Assembly (NCBI GenBank): GCA_913052545.1
Contig: CAJXEF010000007.1
Location: 1 to 29,949 of the forward strand
Direction: 5' to 3'
DNA: 29,949 bases
Origin: an uncultured Chloroflexota bacterium
Lineage (GTDB): Bacteria > Chloroflexota > Dehalococcoidia > UBA3495
The notes under the pieces are model-generated. The model had not been told where the DNA came from. It saw nothing but the letters and a program-made list of their open reading frames with translations, and did not search any database. The translations under genes and the position numbers were made by a program. Shown here piece after piece: positions 1 to 7,535 of the stretch. Every line of letters begins with the position of its first letter. Positions within the stretch are counted from its first letter, which is position 1.

Positions 1-242
1 TCTCCATAATATGGGCAAGGTGGCTCAGTTCTGGAGGCTGAGCTATCAATGACCTGGATTACTCGGGCTGTCATATATTTTCGGTATATACGGAGAATTT
101 CTACCGTTACTTTTTCCCCTGGGATTCCGCCCAATACGAATATATCTAGGTCTTCGTATTGGGCCATCGCCTCGCCTAATCTGCCCCACGACGTTAGGGT
201 CAGGGTTATGTGGTCCCCCTTGGTTACTTCTGGTCTAATCAA
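1..242 (-). CDS. 23S rRNA/tRNA (uracil-5-)-methyltransferase, TRAM domain N-terminus (partial, runs off left edge)
   Basis: Reading the minus strand from a TTG at 242-240 gives an open frame of 80 codons that leaves the window. The product begins LIRPEVTKGDHITLTLTSWG, continues through a TRAM-type beta-barrel (GRLGEAMAQYEDLDIFVLGG, then IPGEKVTVEI) and reaches the sequence SRTEPPCPYYG. In the RlmD/TrmA family the TRAM domain is followed by a cysteine-rich Fe-S motif beginning with this kind of PxCPyfG stretch, so the cut falls just inside that motif. The family methylates C5 of uridine in rRNA or tRNA using SAM; the catalytic domain is outside the window, so the exact target cannot be chosen. 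The start is supported by a GGAG seven bases upstream and by an in-frame stop a few codons further up. The gene is divergent from lpd. Confidence 0.78.
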   Translation of the reverse strand, partial: MIRPEVTKGDHITLTLTSWGRLGEAMAQYEDLDIFVLGGIPGEKVTVEILRIYRKYMTARVIQVIDSSASRTEPPCPYYG

Positions 243-271
243 ATTGCTTCTCCGATATAATGCGAGCAATT

Positions 272-300
272 ACTATAATTGAAACCTGAGCTGAATCCAA
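272..300 (-). promoter_or_regulatory. Candidate sigma-70-type promoter for the TRAM methyltransferase
   Basis: On the minus strand TTGGAT (300-295), a 17-base spacer and TATAGT (277-272) precede the TTG start at 242. The -10 matches the consensus at five of six positions, while the -35 matches only TTG. The leader would be about 20-25 bases. Seen by eye only. Confidence 0.35.
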
Positions 301-332
301 GTTTAGGAGAGGTATAGCCGTTGCCTGGTAAC

Positions 333-361
333 TTGTGGTCGTCTTGGCCCACTTGTATAAT
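333..361 (+). promoter_or_regulatory. Candidate sigma-70-type promoter for lpd
   Basis: TTGTGG at 333-338, a 17-base spacer and a perfect TATAAT at 356-361, about 80 bases before the lpd start. The -35 is weak (three of six). It faces away from the candidate methyltransferase promoter at 272-300, as expected for the divergent arrangement. Confidence 0.4.
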
Positions 362-442
362 GGCTGAACTCAACTGTATTTAACCCCAGAGCTTAAAGTT
401 GGGGCGAACTTTATCGCGGGAAAGCTAATAGTTAGGATGCAA

Positions 443-1828
443 ATGGATTCAGATTACGATGTAGTGGTGATTGGTGCCGGTCCAGGTGGATACGTATCCG
501 CAATCAGATGCGGTCAGCTGGGGCTCAAGACGGCGATTATAGAAAAGGAAGCATTGGGTGGTGTATGTCTTAATTGGGGATGTATACCCAGCAAAAGCCT
601 TTTAAAGAATGCTGAAATCGTTTCATATTTTCAGAGATCCGAAGAGTTCGGTTTAACTTTCGATAATTTCCAAGCAAATTTTGGCTCAGCGGTAGACCGG
701 AGTCGCAGTGTAGTTGATCGCAACGTCCGGGGAGTTTCATATTTGTTGAGGAAAAATAAGGTAGATCATATAACTGGTGAAGGGAGACTGTCCGGTAACG
801 GTATAGTGAGTATTGGAGATGATGGAACTGAAATACAGGCCAAAAATATAATTATAGCTACGGGTTCTAGGCCGCGGAGTGTACCGTCATTACCCATAGA
901 CGGCGATAAAGTCATCAGTAGCAGAGAATCGATAATCTTAAAGGATTTGCCATCTTCTATGGTAATCGTTGGCGGTGGAGCAATAGGAGTTGAATTCGCT
1001 TATTTGTATCATACTTACGGAGTGGATGTGACCATTGTTGAATTGCTGCCTTCATTGGTACCCGCCGAAGATGCCGAGATTAGTCAACAACTTGAACGTT
1101 CGTTTGCACGCCGAGGCATTACTATAATGACTGAGACCGGCGTCACTGGGCTAAATGATCAGGGTGGAGAATTATCGGTTACCGTGGAGAAAAATGGGGT
1201 AGTGCAATCGATTCCTTGTGGTAAAGTTCTTGTTGCTATCGGGGTACAACCCAATAGTGAAAATCTGGGTTTGGATGAAATAGAGGTGGAAACTACCAGG
1301 GGTTTCATCAACGTTGATGATCACATGGCAACTAGCATAGCAGGTGTTTATGCTATCGGTGATGTAACTGGCAGGATGGCTCTAGCGCATGTTGCTTCGG
1401 CTCAAGGGGTTACAGTTGCGGAGCATATCGCAGGATTAGAAACTCAACCGTTAGACTATTCCTTGATGCCTAGAGCAACTTACTGTCAGCCTCAGATTGC
1501 CAGTTTTGGGTTAACAGAACAGCAAGCATTGGAACAGGGGTTTGAAGTTAATGTCGGAAAATTCAACGTTCAAGCAAACGGTAAGGCATTGGCAATGGGT
1601 GAGACTGAGGGTATGATCAAGTTAGTGGTCGAAGCCAATTACGGGGAGTTGCTGGGTGGTCACATGATTGGGCCTGAGGTGACGGAGTTATTGGGAGAAT
1701 TGACTTTGACCAAGATGCTTGAGGGTACTAGCGTAGAGATTGGATGGGCGGTTCATGCGCATCCAACTATATCCGAAATGCTAAAAGAAGCTGCGTTAGA
1801 TGCTCAGGGTAAAGCCTTGCACATGTAA
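443..1828 (+). CDS. lpdA: Dihydrolipoamide dehydrogenase (E3)
   Basis: FAD-dependent E3 subunit that reoxidises the dihydrolipoyl arm of E2 and passes electrons to NAD+ in the cytoplasm. Visible motifs are the N-terminal FAD-binding GAGPGG (about residues 11-16), the redox disulfide CLNWGC (Cys42 and Cys47), ATGSRP, the second dinucleotide fold GGGAIG, the FAD motif AIGDVTG, and the C-terminal active-site HAHPT with His440 and Glu445. Length is normal for the family (461 aa). Two starts are possible, ATG 437 and ATG 443; I chose 443 because AGGA at 434-437 is five bases upstream and the protein then starts MDSDYD, whereas 437 overlaps that ribosome binding site. The E1 and E2 partners lie at 4.85-8.76 kb, separated from this gene by korAB. 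The last codons form half of a perfect 18-bp hairpin. Confidence 0.95.
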   Translation: MDSDYDVVVIGAGPGGYVSAIRCGQLGLKTAIIEKEALGGVCLNWGCIPSKSLLKNAEIVSYFQRSEEFGLTFDNFQANFGSAVDRSRSVVDRNVRGVSYLLRKNKVDHITGEGRLSGNGIVSIGDDGTEIQAKNIIIATGSRPRSVPSLPIDGDKVISSRESIILKDLPSSMVIVGGGAIGVEFAYLYHTYGVDVTIVELLPSLVPAEDAEISQQLERSFARRGITIMTETGVTGLNDQGGELSVTVEKNGVVQSIPCGKVLVAIGVQPNSENLGLDEIEVETTRGFINVDDHMATSIAGVYAIGDVTGRMALAHVASAQGVTVAEHIAGLETQPLDYSLMPRATYCQPQIASFGLTEQQALEQGFEVNVGKFNVQANGKALAMGETEGMIKLVVEANYGELLGGHMIGPEVTELLGELTLTKMLEGTSVEIGWAVHAHPTISEMLKEAALDAQGKALHM

Positions 1829-1844
1829 GGCTTTACCCTGAGCA
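1801..1844 (+). terminator. Perfect 18-bp hairpin overlapping the lpd stop codon
   Basis: TGCTCAGGGTAAAGCCTT (1801-1818) is the exact reverse complement of 1827-1844, with an 8-base loop that contains most of the stop codon (1826-1828). The left arm codes for the C-terminal residues of lpd. There is no run of T after it, so it could be a terminator, a 3'-end stabiliser or a processing site between lpd and korA rather than a classical intrinsic terminator. Confidence 0.65.
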
Positions 1845-1866
1845 AACATCATTAAATAGGGGTAGC

Positions 1867-1899
1867 CGGTGAAAAAAGAGTTAAATCAAGTTTTCACCG
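1867..1899 (+). repeat. 9-bp inverted repeat in the korA leader
   Basis: CGGTGAAAA (1867-1875) and TTTTCACCG (1891-1899) are perfect reverse complements around a 15-base loop, 43 bases before the korA start. The right arm begins with four T but is not followed by a T-run. It could be an operator half-site pair or a leader hairpin; nothing decides between these. Confidence 0.4.
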
Positions 1900-1942
1900 T
1901 AACGACAATCACTAAAGATAACGCATAGGAGGGAGTTACTAG

Positions 1943-3721
1943 ATGGGTTTGGGAACTTATGATTTTGCGTTGGCAATAGGTGGAGAAGCCGGACAGGGGA
2001 TCGCCACTCCAGGTGACATTTTAGCTCGTATAATTGTTCAACGCGGATTGCACTTAAGCACATACAATTCATACCAATCGATTGTCCGCGGTGGGCATAT
2101 CTTTTTGACGATGCGGATTAGTGATACAAAAGTACAAAATCATGGAGACCAATTAGACCTCCTCATCTGTCTCAACCAAGATACTATGGACCGACATCAG
2201 CGGTTGATGGGTAAGGGAACCCGTATTGTCTTCAACAGTGACCTAGTAACACCAAGCTTAGATAGTTCAGGGGCGGATCTTTGCGGGTTACCAGTGGGAG
2301 AATTAACCGAAAGTAGAAGTCGATTGATTCAAAATACGGTGGCAATGGGCGCCTGCATTTCGCTTATGGGTATTGATTTTGATGTGCTAGAGGAAAGTTT
2401 AACCCACCGTTTCCAGAGACAAGGTCAAGAGATCGTGAATCAAAATATTGAGGTGGCTAGAGCTGGTTTTCATTATTCGCAAGAACACTTTGAACATTTT
2501 GAATTGGCCCCTCCTTTTGGAGAGAAACCGCTTGCGGTTTGGTCTGGAAACGAGGCATTGGCAATGGGGGGTGCTGCGGCCGGTGTTAAATTTTACGCCG
2601 CTTATCCTATGAGTCCAGCGACCGGAGTTCTACATTGGATGGCAGCGAATGCCCGTAATTTAGGGATCATGGTTAGGCAAGTGGAAGATGAAATAGGTGT
2701 TGCGAATATGGTTCTGGGGGCGGGGCACGCTGGAACACGTGCAATGTGCGCTACTTCAGGAGGTGGATTTGCTCTAATGACCGAGGCTGTGGGGGCCGCG
2801 TCTATGATGGAAATACCCTGCGTATTCATCGATGTTCAACGAGCAGGGCCATCTACAGGGGTTCCCACAAAAACTGAACAGGGCGATCTTTGGCAAGCTC
2901 TTGGAGCGAGTCAGGGAGATTTCGAAAGGATCATAGTGACTCCGACGGATTGCTTGGATGCTTTTAATACTATGCCAGAAGTATTTAACTTGACCGACAA
3001 GTATCAGTGTCCAGCTATAGTTATATCTGATTTATATATCTCGGAAGGCCGTTTCAGCGTTAACCCGGATGACATTAATATGACTCCGGAAATTGATAGA
3101 GGTGAGTTAATTGATGAACCGTCTGATGGCGAAGAATACCTTAGATACAAAAATACCGAGAGTGGTATTTCACCTAGGGCTCTTCCAGGCACTGCCGGAT
3201 ACGTTCACGTTGCAGCCACTGATGAACACGACGAAGACTCGACACTTATAAGCGATGAATTCACCAACCCACACAAGCGAAGGGCTATGGTCGAGAAGCG
3301 AGCTCGAAAATTCCACAATATCTTAGCTAACATAGCTCCCCCGGTGTTGGAAGGTCGAACCAATGCTGATGTCACTTTAGTCGGCTGGGGATCTACTTAC
3401 GGGATCATTCATGAAGCATCACAAATTCTGAATGCTGACGGTGTATCCACCAATTTGTTAAGTATAAAATGGATGGTCCCATTCCACGGCAGAGAGATAA
3501 TGGAGATATTGAAGAAATCCAAGCGGGTAATAATCGTGGAGAATAACTATTCAGGACAGTTTGCACGATATATGCGAAGTGAGACTGGCTATTCTGCAGA
3601 CGGTCATATCCGAAAATACGATGGTGAGCCGTTCATGCCTCATCATATTGTCGACGGAGTAAAAGCTCAGATCGAAGGCAAGACAAATATATATATTCCC
3701 TACCAGGAAATAACTGTTTAA
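1943..3721 (+). CDS. korA: 2-oxoacid:ferredoxin oxidoreductase, alpha subunit (gamma-alpha fusion)
   Basis: Large subunit of a two-subunit 2-oxoacid:acceptor oxidoreductase, which oxidatively decarboxylates a 2-oxoacid to an acyl-CoA and reduces ferredoxin. The N-terminal gamma-type domain (about 1-190) shows GGEAGQGI at residues 13-20. The ThDP-interacting alpha domain follows (about 200-440) with AAYPMSPATG ending at 228, VEDE at 247-250, TSGGG at 271-275 and a conserved RAGPSTGVPTKTEQGD stretch around 300-315. A transketolase-C-like domain ends the protein (about 475-590). The 592-aa length and domain order fit KorA/VorA-type proteins. AGGAGGG lies nine bases before ATG. korB follows after 47 bases. 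The substrate (2-oxoglutarate, pyruvate or branched-chain) cannot be fixed by eye; the symbol reflects the family. Confidence 0.92.
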   Translation: MGLGTYDFALAIGGEAGQGIATPGDILARIIVQRGLHLSTYNSYQSIVRGGHIFLTMRISDTKVQNHGDQLDLLICLNQDTMDRHQRLMGKGTRIVFNSDLVTPSLDSSGADLCGLPVGELTESRSRLIQNTVAMGACISLMGIDFDVLEESLTHRFQRQGQEIVNQNIEVARAGFHYSQEHFEHFELAPPFGEKPLAVWSGNEALAMGGAAAGVKFYAAYPMSPATGVLHWMAANARNLGIMVRQVEDEIGVANMVLGAGHAGTRAMCATSGGGFALMTEAVGAASMMEIPCVFIDVQRAGPSTGVPTKTEQGDLWQALGASQGDFERIIVTPTDCLDAFNTMPEVFNLTDKYQCPAIVISDLYISEGRFSVNPDDINMTPEIDRGELIDEPSDGEEYLRYKNTESGISPRALPGTAGYVHVAATDEHDEDSTLISDEFTNPHKRRAMVEKRARKFHNILANIAPPVLEGRTNADVTLVGWGSTYGIIHEASQILNADGVSTNLLSIKWMVPFHGREIMEILKKSKRVIIVENNYSGQFARYMRSETGYSADGHIRKYDGEPFMPHHIVDGVKAQIEGKTNIYIPYQEITV

Positions 3722-3768
3722 AGACGATCTGCCTAATACATTAAAGTTGTTAACATAGAGGTGAAACT

Positions 3769-4653
3769 ATGGCCACTGCTACTATAAACTTAACTCCAAG
3801 GGATTTTAAAGGGAAGGTGGATCCTGATTGGTGTCCAGGCTGCGGAGATTTTGGTGTATTAAACGCTTTACAGCGAGCAGTCGCCGAACTCGGCTTGCGT
3901 CCGCACGAAGTTATGACTATAAGCGGTATTGGCTGTTCGTCCAATTTGCCTGGATATTTTAATTCTTACGGTATGCATACTCTACACGGGAGGTCTCTGG
4001 CTGTTGCAACAGGCTTTAAACAGGCCAATCACGAGATGACGGTGATCGTGACAGGTGGAGATGGGGACGGATACGGAATCGGCGGGAATCACTTCACCCA
4101 TACTGCTCGTAGGAACACAGACTTGACCTATGTCGTTATGAATAACCAAATCTACGGGTTAACCACAGGCCAAGTTTCACCGACAAGCAGTCTCGGTATG
4201 TCCACTAAGAGCACCCCTTTTGGTAACGTTGAGCAACCAATCAATCCCATTACTTCCGCCATCATGAATGGAGCCACATTCGTAGCCCGGGCGTATAGCG
4301 GAGATGTAAGACATTTATCCGATCTGATACAGCAAGGTATCCAACATAAAGGCTTCTCGATAATTGATGTGTTTAGTCCCTGCGTGACTTTTAATCTGAC
4401 CAATACTCATAATTTCTTCAAGGATCGAATCAAAAAATTAGAGGACGAAAATCACGACACGAGAGATTGGGTTGGGGCTTGTGAAAAAGCAGTTCTATTT
4501 GGAGATACAATTTACATAGGGGTATTTTTTGAGGGTGATCGTTCTTCTTTGGAAGATGCCGAGCCAGTTTTGAAGACGGGTGGCTCGCTAGCATCGCGTA
4601 AACTGGGATTAGATCCTGATCAAGTTCAAAGAGTCATGGATCGTATCACATGA
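3769..4653 (+). CDS. korB: 2-oxoacid:ferredoxin oxidoreductase, beta subunit (ThDP and Fe-S binding)
   Basis: Catalytic beta subunit partnering the gene immediately upstream. It holds ThDP and normally one 4Fe-4S cluster. The protein has WCPGCG with Cys22 and Cys25, GCSS with Cys56 and SPCVTFN with Cys205, the four cysteines expected to hold the cluster in this family. The ThDP/Mg motif is GGDGDGYGIGGN (Asp98, Asp100, Asn107), followed by NNQIYGLTTGQ from 125. The length (294 aa) is typical. GAGGTG precedes the ATG by six bases. No separate delta (ferredoxin-like) or gamma subunit is found next to it, in keeping with the two-subunit KorAB layout. A gap of nearly 200 bases separates it from the E1 alpha gene, so a new promoter there is likely. 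Confidence 0.93.
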   Translation: MATATINLTPRDFKGKVDPDWCPGCGDFGVLNALQRAVAELGLRPHEVMTISGIGCSSNLPGYFNSYGMHTLHGRSLAVATGFKQANHEMTVIVTGGDGDGYGIGGNHFTHTARRNTDLTYVVMNNQIYGLTTGQVSPTSSLGMSTKSTPFGNVEQPINPITSAIMNGATFVARAYSGDVRHLSDLIQQGIQHKGFSIIDVFSPCVTFNLTNTHNFFKDRIKKLEDENHDTRDWVGACEKAVLFGDTIYIGVFFEGDRSSLEDAEPVLKTGGSLASRKLGLDPDQVQRVMDRIT

Positions 4654-4849
4654 TCCAAGAAGGCCGGGGTCTTTCGGGTACCAGTTTACAAACCACCTAT
4701 GTTAATTTACATAAATACGTGTTATTTAAGTCGTCCGATAAGTGATGGATTCGAAACGATTCTGATTCCTGCTTCGTTCGATATGTGACTCTATTAATGA
4801 AGGGTATATATCCAGTGCCAAACGAACCGTTTAGTATCGGGATAGGGCT

Positions 4850-5833
4850 ATGCTTTTTGATGAGCAAGTAAAACTCGAAAAAACTGAGCTAATTAAATTT
4901 TATCGCCAAATGTGGCTCATAAGGGAATTCGAACGTGAAAGTGAACGTCAGTACACTCAGGGTAACGTACGCGGTTTTCTGCACGTTTACTCCGGTGAAG
5001 AGGCAATAGCGGTAGGTGCTATCTCAACTTTGGGACCAGATGATTATATAGTTACCCATTATAGAGATCACGGGCACGCTTTGGCCCGAGGGATTAGCAC
5101 GGACATCATCATGGCAGAACTTTTTGGAAAATCGACTGGCTGCAGTGGAGGAAGGGGTGGCTCAATGCACCTGTTCGACGCCAAGTCTAACTTTATGGGG
5201 GGCTATACTATCGTTGGGGGGCAACTCCCTGTAGCGACAGGATTGGCATTGGCTAGCCAGTATAGAGATGACGATAGACTTACTCTTTGTTTCCTTGGTG
5301 ATGGAGCCATAGCTGAGGGAGAGTTTCATGAATCGATGAATCTGGCAGCGGTCTGGAATCTCCCGGTCATTTTCCTTTGTGAAAATAACCTATACGGTAT
5401 GGGAGCCGCAGCTTCTACTACTCTAGTTAACTTCAAAGAAATATACAAGTTAGCCGAACCATATGGGATGCCAGGTTATCAGGTAGATGGTAATGATGTG
5501 CTGGCTGTGCGTGAATTGATGTTGAAGACCTCAGACCACGTTAGAACCGGTAAGGGGCCGGTTTTTATCGAAGCACATACCTATCGTCTTAGAGGACACT
5601 CCATAGCTGATCCTGCCGATTACCGGCCAGCTGAGGAAGTGGCATATTGGGAAGCCCGTGATCCTATCCCAAGATACCAAGAATGGCTAATTTCTCAAGG
5701 CTTGATCTCGGAGGAAGAGTTAGACGAAATTCATTCTTCGGTGTCTCTCGAAGTTATAGCTGCGGTAGAATTTGCCGTTAATAGCTCCTTTCCGAAACCG
5801 GAAGACCTGTATAAGGGCGTATATAGTGAATAA
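4850..5833 (+). CDS. 2-oxoacid/acetoin dehydrogenase E1 component, alpha subunit
   Basis: Alpha chain of the ThDP-dependent E1 that decarboxylates a 2-oxoacid (pyruvate or branched-chain) or cleaves acetoin and passes the acyl group to lipoyl-E2. Visible features are YRDHGHALARG (71-81), GRGGSMH (101-107), and the ThDP motif GDG at 150-152 with the downstream ENN at 178-180. The length (327 aa) matches short PdhA/AcoA proteins. The beta chain follows with only 11 bases between. The start ATG has AGGG a few bases upstream. The roughly 200-base gap before it contains AT-rich stretches but no promoter I would defend. PdhA, BkdA1 and AcoA are hard to separate without alignment, so no symbol is given. 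Confidence 0.9.
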   Translation: MLFDEQVKLEKTELIKFYRQMWLIREFERESERQYTQGNVRGFLHVYSGEEAIAVGAISTLGPDDYIVTHYRDHGHALARGISTDIIMAELFGKSTGCSGGRGGSMHLFDAKSNFMGGYTIVGGQLPVATGLALASQYRDDDRLTLCFLGDGAIAEGEFHESMNLAAVWNLPVIFLCENNLYGMGAAASTTLVNFKEIYKLAEPYGMPGYQVDGNDVLAVRELMLKTSDHVRTGKGPVFIEAHTYRLRGHSIADPADYRPAEEVAYWEARDPIPRYQEWLISQGLISEEELDEIHSSVSLEVIAAVEFAVNSSFPKPEDLYKGVYSE

Positions 5834-5844
5834 GAGGAGCAGGT

Positions 5845-6822
5845 TTGCCAGTAATCACATACCGTGAAGCAGTCAGTCAGGCGTTAAAAGAGGCACTTGA
5901 AGAAGACGAAAGGACTTTTCTCATAGGAGAAGACATTGGTCCTTACGGTGGAGCATTTGCCGTTACAAAAGGGCTTTGGGAACAATATGGCCAACGGCGC
6001 ATAAAAGATTCTCCTCTGTCAGAATCCGTGATTACAGGGGCTGGGATCGGGGCTGCTATGGCGGGTTTACGACCTATAGTAGAGTTAATGACCATCAACT
6101 TTAGTTTACTGGCGTCAGATCAAATCGTTAATCATGCTGCTAAACTGAGGTATATGTCCAATGGACAATTCTCTATACCGTTGATCATTAGAACTGTAAC
6201 GGGAAGCGGTGCTGGGGTATCTGCGACCCATTCTCAATGCTTTGAAGGGTGGTTTGCATCAGTGCCAGGATTACAGGTGGTGGTACCCACGACCCCCAGT
6301 GATGTCCTGGGTTTATTCAGGAGCTGTCGGGACCTTGATGACCCTGTTTTATTTGTGGAACACATTATGCTTTATAGTACGCGAGGCGAGGTAAACGACA
6401 GTCCAGTAAAGATACCCATTGGTCTCGCTGATGTAAAACGAGAAGGACAGGACATTAGTATAATCAGCTATTCTCGCATGGTTCAGGTCAGCTTGGCAGC
6501 GGCCGATGTACTGTCTAATTATGGGATTGATGCTGAGGTAATAGACTTGCGATGCCTTCGGCCATTGGATATTCAAACATTGGTTGATTCAGTAAAAAAG
6601 ACCCATAACGTGCTGGTAGTTGAAGAGGCTCCTAGATTAGGAGGATTCGCTGGTGAGGTAATTTCTTTAGTGCAACAAGAGGCGTTCGATTTTTTGGACG
6701 GCCCTATAGGTAGGATTGCGGGTGAGGAGGTGCCCATTCCCTTCTCCTATCCATTAGAACAACTGTCCATACCAGATGTAAATAGGGTGGCACGGGCCGC
6801 CTGCGATGTTTTAGGCCGTTAA
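5845..6822 (+). CDS. 2-oxoacid/acetoin dehydrogenase E1 component, beta subunit
   Basis: Beta chain of E1, with a transketolase pyrimidine-binding domain followed by a transketolase C-terminal domain. Motifs include LIGEDIGPYGG near residues 26-36 and DSPLSE ending at the catalytic glutamate Glu60, then GAGIGAAMAG, the H-S-Q region around 127-130 and VEEAPRLGGF in the C-terminal domain. The start is TTG at 5845, supported by GAGGAG at 5834-5839 immediately after the E1 alpha stop; this tight spacing implies translational coupling. The length (325 aa) is normal. It forms the alpha2beta2 E1 with the upstream gene and works with the E2 at 7536. Confidence 0.92.
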   Translation: MPVITYREAVSQALKEALEEDERTFLIGEDIGPYGGAFAVTKGLWEQYGQRRIKDSPLSESVITGAGIGAAMAGLRPIVELMTINFSLLASDQIVNHAAKLRYMSNGQFSIPLIIRTVTGSGAGVSATHSQCFEGWFASVPGLQVVVPTTPSDVLGLFRSCRDLDDPVLFVEHIMLYSTRGEVNDSPVKIPIGLADVKREGQDISIISYSRMVQVSLAAADVLSNYGIDAEVIDLRCLRPLDIQTLVDSVKKTHNVLVVEEAPRLGGFAGEVISLVQQEAFDFLDGPIGRIAGEEVPIPFSYPLEQLSIPDVNRVARAACDVLGR

Positions 6823-6860
6823 TGTAATTTCGGTCTGGCATTTGTTGCCTAAGCATTATT

Positions 6861-6889
6861 TTGACAATAAATTCTAGACGGTCTAGCAT
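6861..6889 (+). promoter_or_regulatory. Promoter with a palindromic operator in its spacer, upstream of the VOC gene
   Basis: A perfect -35 TTGACA (6861-6866) is followed by a 17-base spacer and TAGCAT (6884-6889). Inside the spacer, running into the -10, is the interrupted palindrome CTAGAC-G-GTCTAG (6874-6886). A repressor bound there would block polymerase; the TAGAC...GTCTA form resembles several TetR-family operators. It would drive the VOC gene starting at 6956 and possibly E2. Promoter elements and palindrome are seen; the repressor is inference. Confidence 0.55.
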
Positions 6890-6955
6890 GGGTTAATTCT
6901 TTTAGGGCGTTGATTAGCATAACTGCGGCTTAGGCTGAAGACGAGGCTAAAAATA

Positions 6956-7426
6956 ATGGATGCAGATAAAATATCGCATATCGGTATTTGTGTCAGAAAC
7001 ATGGATGAATCTCTGAAGTTTTATCGAGATGCTCTGGGTATGAAGGTTTTAGGGGAAAAGATCACTGATATAACTGAAGGAGGCACTCAGACTGCCAGAT
7101 TAGGAAATTATAAACTGGAACGCATTACTAGACATTGGATTAGCTTAGGGTTTAATGATAATCCTCTAAATCCTACTTTGACACTCACGTCACATCCGGG
7201 TGAGGCTATTGATGGGCAAGCGATTCATTTAGATCAGGTGGGAATAAGCCACCTTTCTTTTAGTGTCTCCGATCCCAAGTCTGTAGCAGAGGAACTCATA
7301 TCCAATGGATATGAACTGGCTGGATCTTGGGAGGATTTTACTGATGGTTCTGGTCATGTGAGAAGCCTGTATATGTATGATCCAGATCATATGCTTGTGC
7401 AATTTCAGATGGGTGGTGGATCTTAA
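6956..7426 (+). CDS. VOC-family (glyoxalase/dioxygenase superfamily) protein
   Basis: A 156-residue two-module vicinal-oxygen-chelate protein. The first half begins with ISHIGICVRNMDESLKFYRD, a typical glyoxalase opening with His8; the second half has GISHLSFSVSD and ends YDPDHMLVQFQM. Members use a metal held by His/Glu residues to act on small ligands (glyoxalase, epimerase, dioxygenase, or antibiotic sequestration), so family alone gives no substrate. In many members the final motif is DPDGnxiEl; here the expected glutamate is replaced by Gln (LVQF), and the matching Glu of the first half is also not evident. The gene sits between E1 beta and E2 with its own good promoter, suggesting a link to the dehydrogenase substrate or product. 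Function unassigned. Confidence 0.8.
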   Translation: MDADKISHIGICVRNMDESLKFYRDALGMKVLGEKITDITEGGTQTARLGNYKLERITRHWISLGFNDNPLNPTLTLTSHPGEAIDGQAIHLDQVGISHLSFSVSDPKSVAEELISNGYELAGSWEDFTDGSGHVRSLYMYDPDHMLVQFQMGGGS

Positions 7427-7535
7427 CCCTGGTATGTTTGATGGTTGTTCTTATATAACTTCACGGTGGTTAAATTAGTTATCCTGTGTTCGTGAAATAA
7501 CGGGATCATCATCCTGAGTATGATAGGAGGAAACC

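Noticed and set aside
49..282. Plus-strand open frame at the left edge
   Set aside because: The opposite strand codes for a TRAM domain and the start of a CPYYG Fe-S motif with a ribosome binding site, so the plus-strand frame is a shadow.
437..442. ATG 437 as the start of lpd
   Set aside because: It overlaps the AGGA ribosome binding site that serves ATG 443, and starting at 443 gives the usual short lead into the FAD-binding motif.
7462..7500. TTCACG/CGTGAA inverted arms before the E2 gene
   Set aside because: Six-base arms about 25 bases apart are expected by chance in a region of this size.
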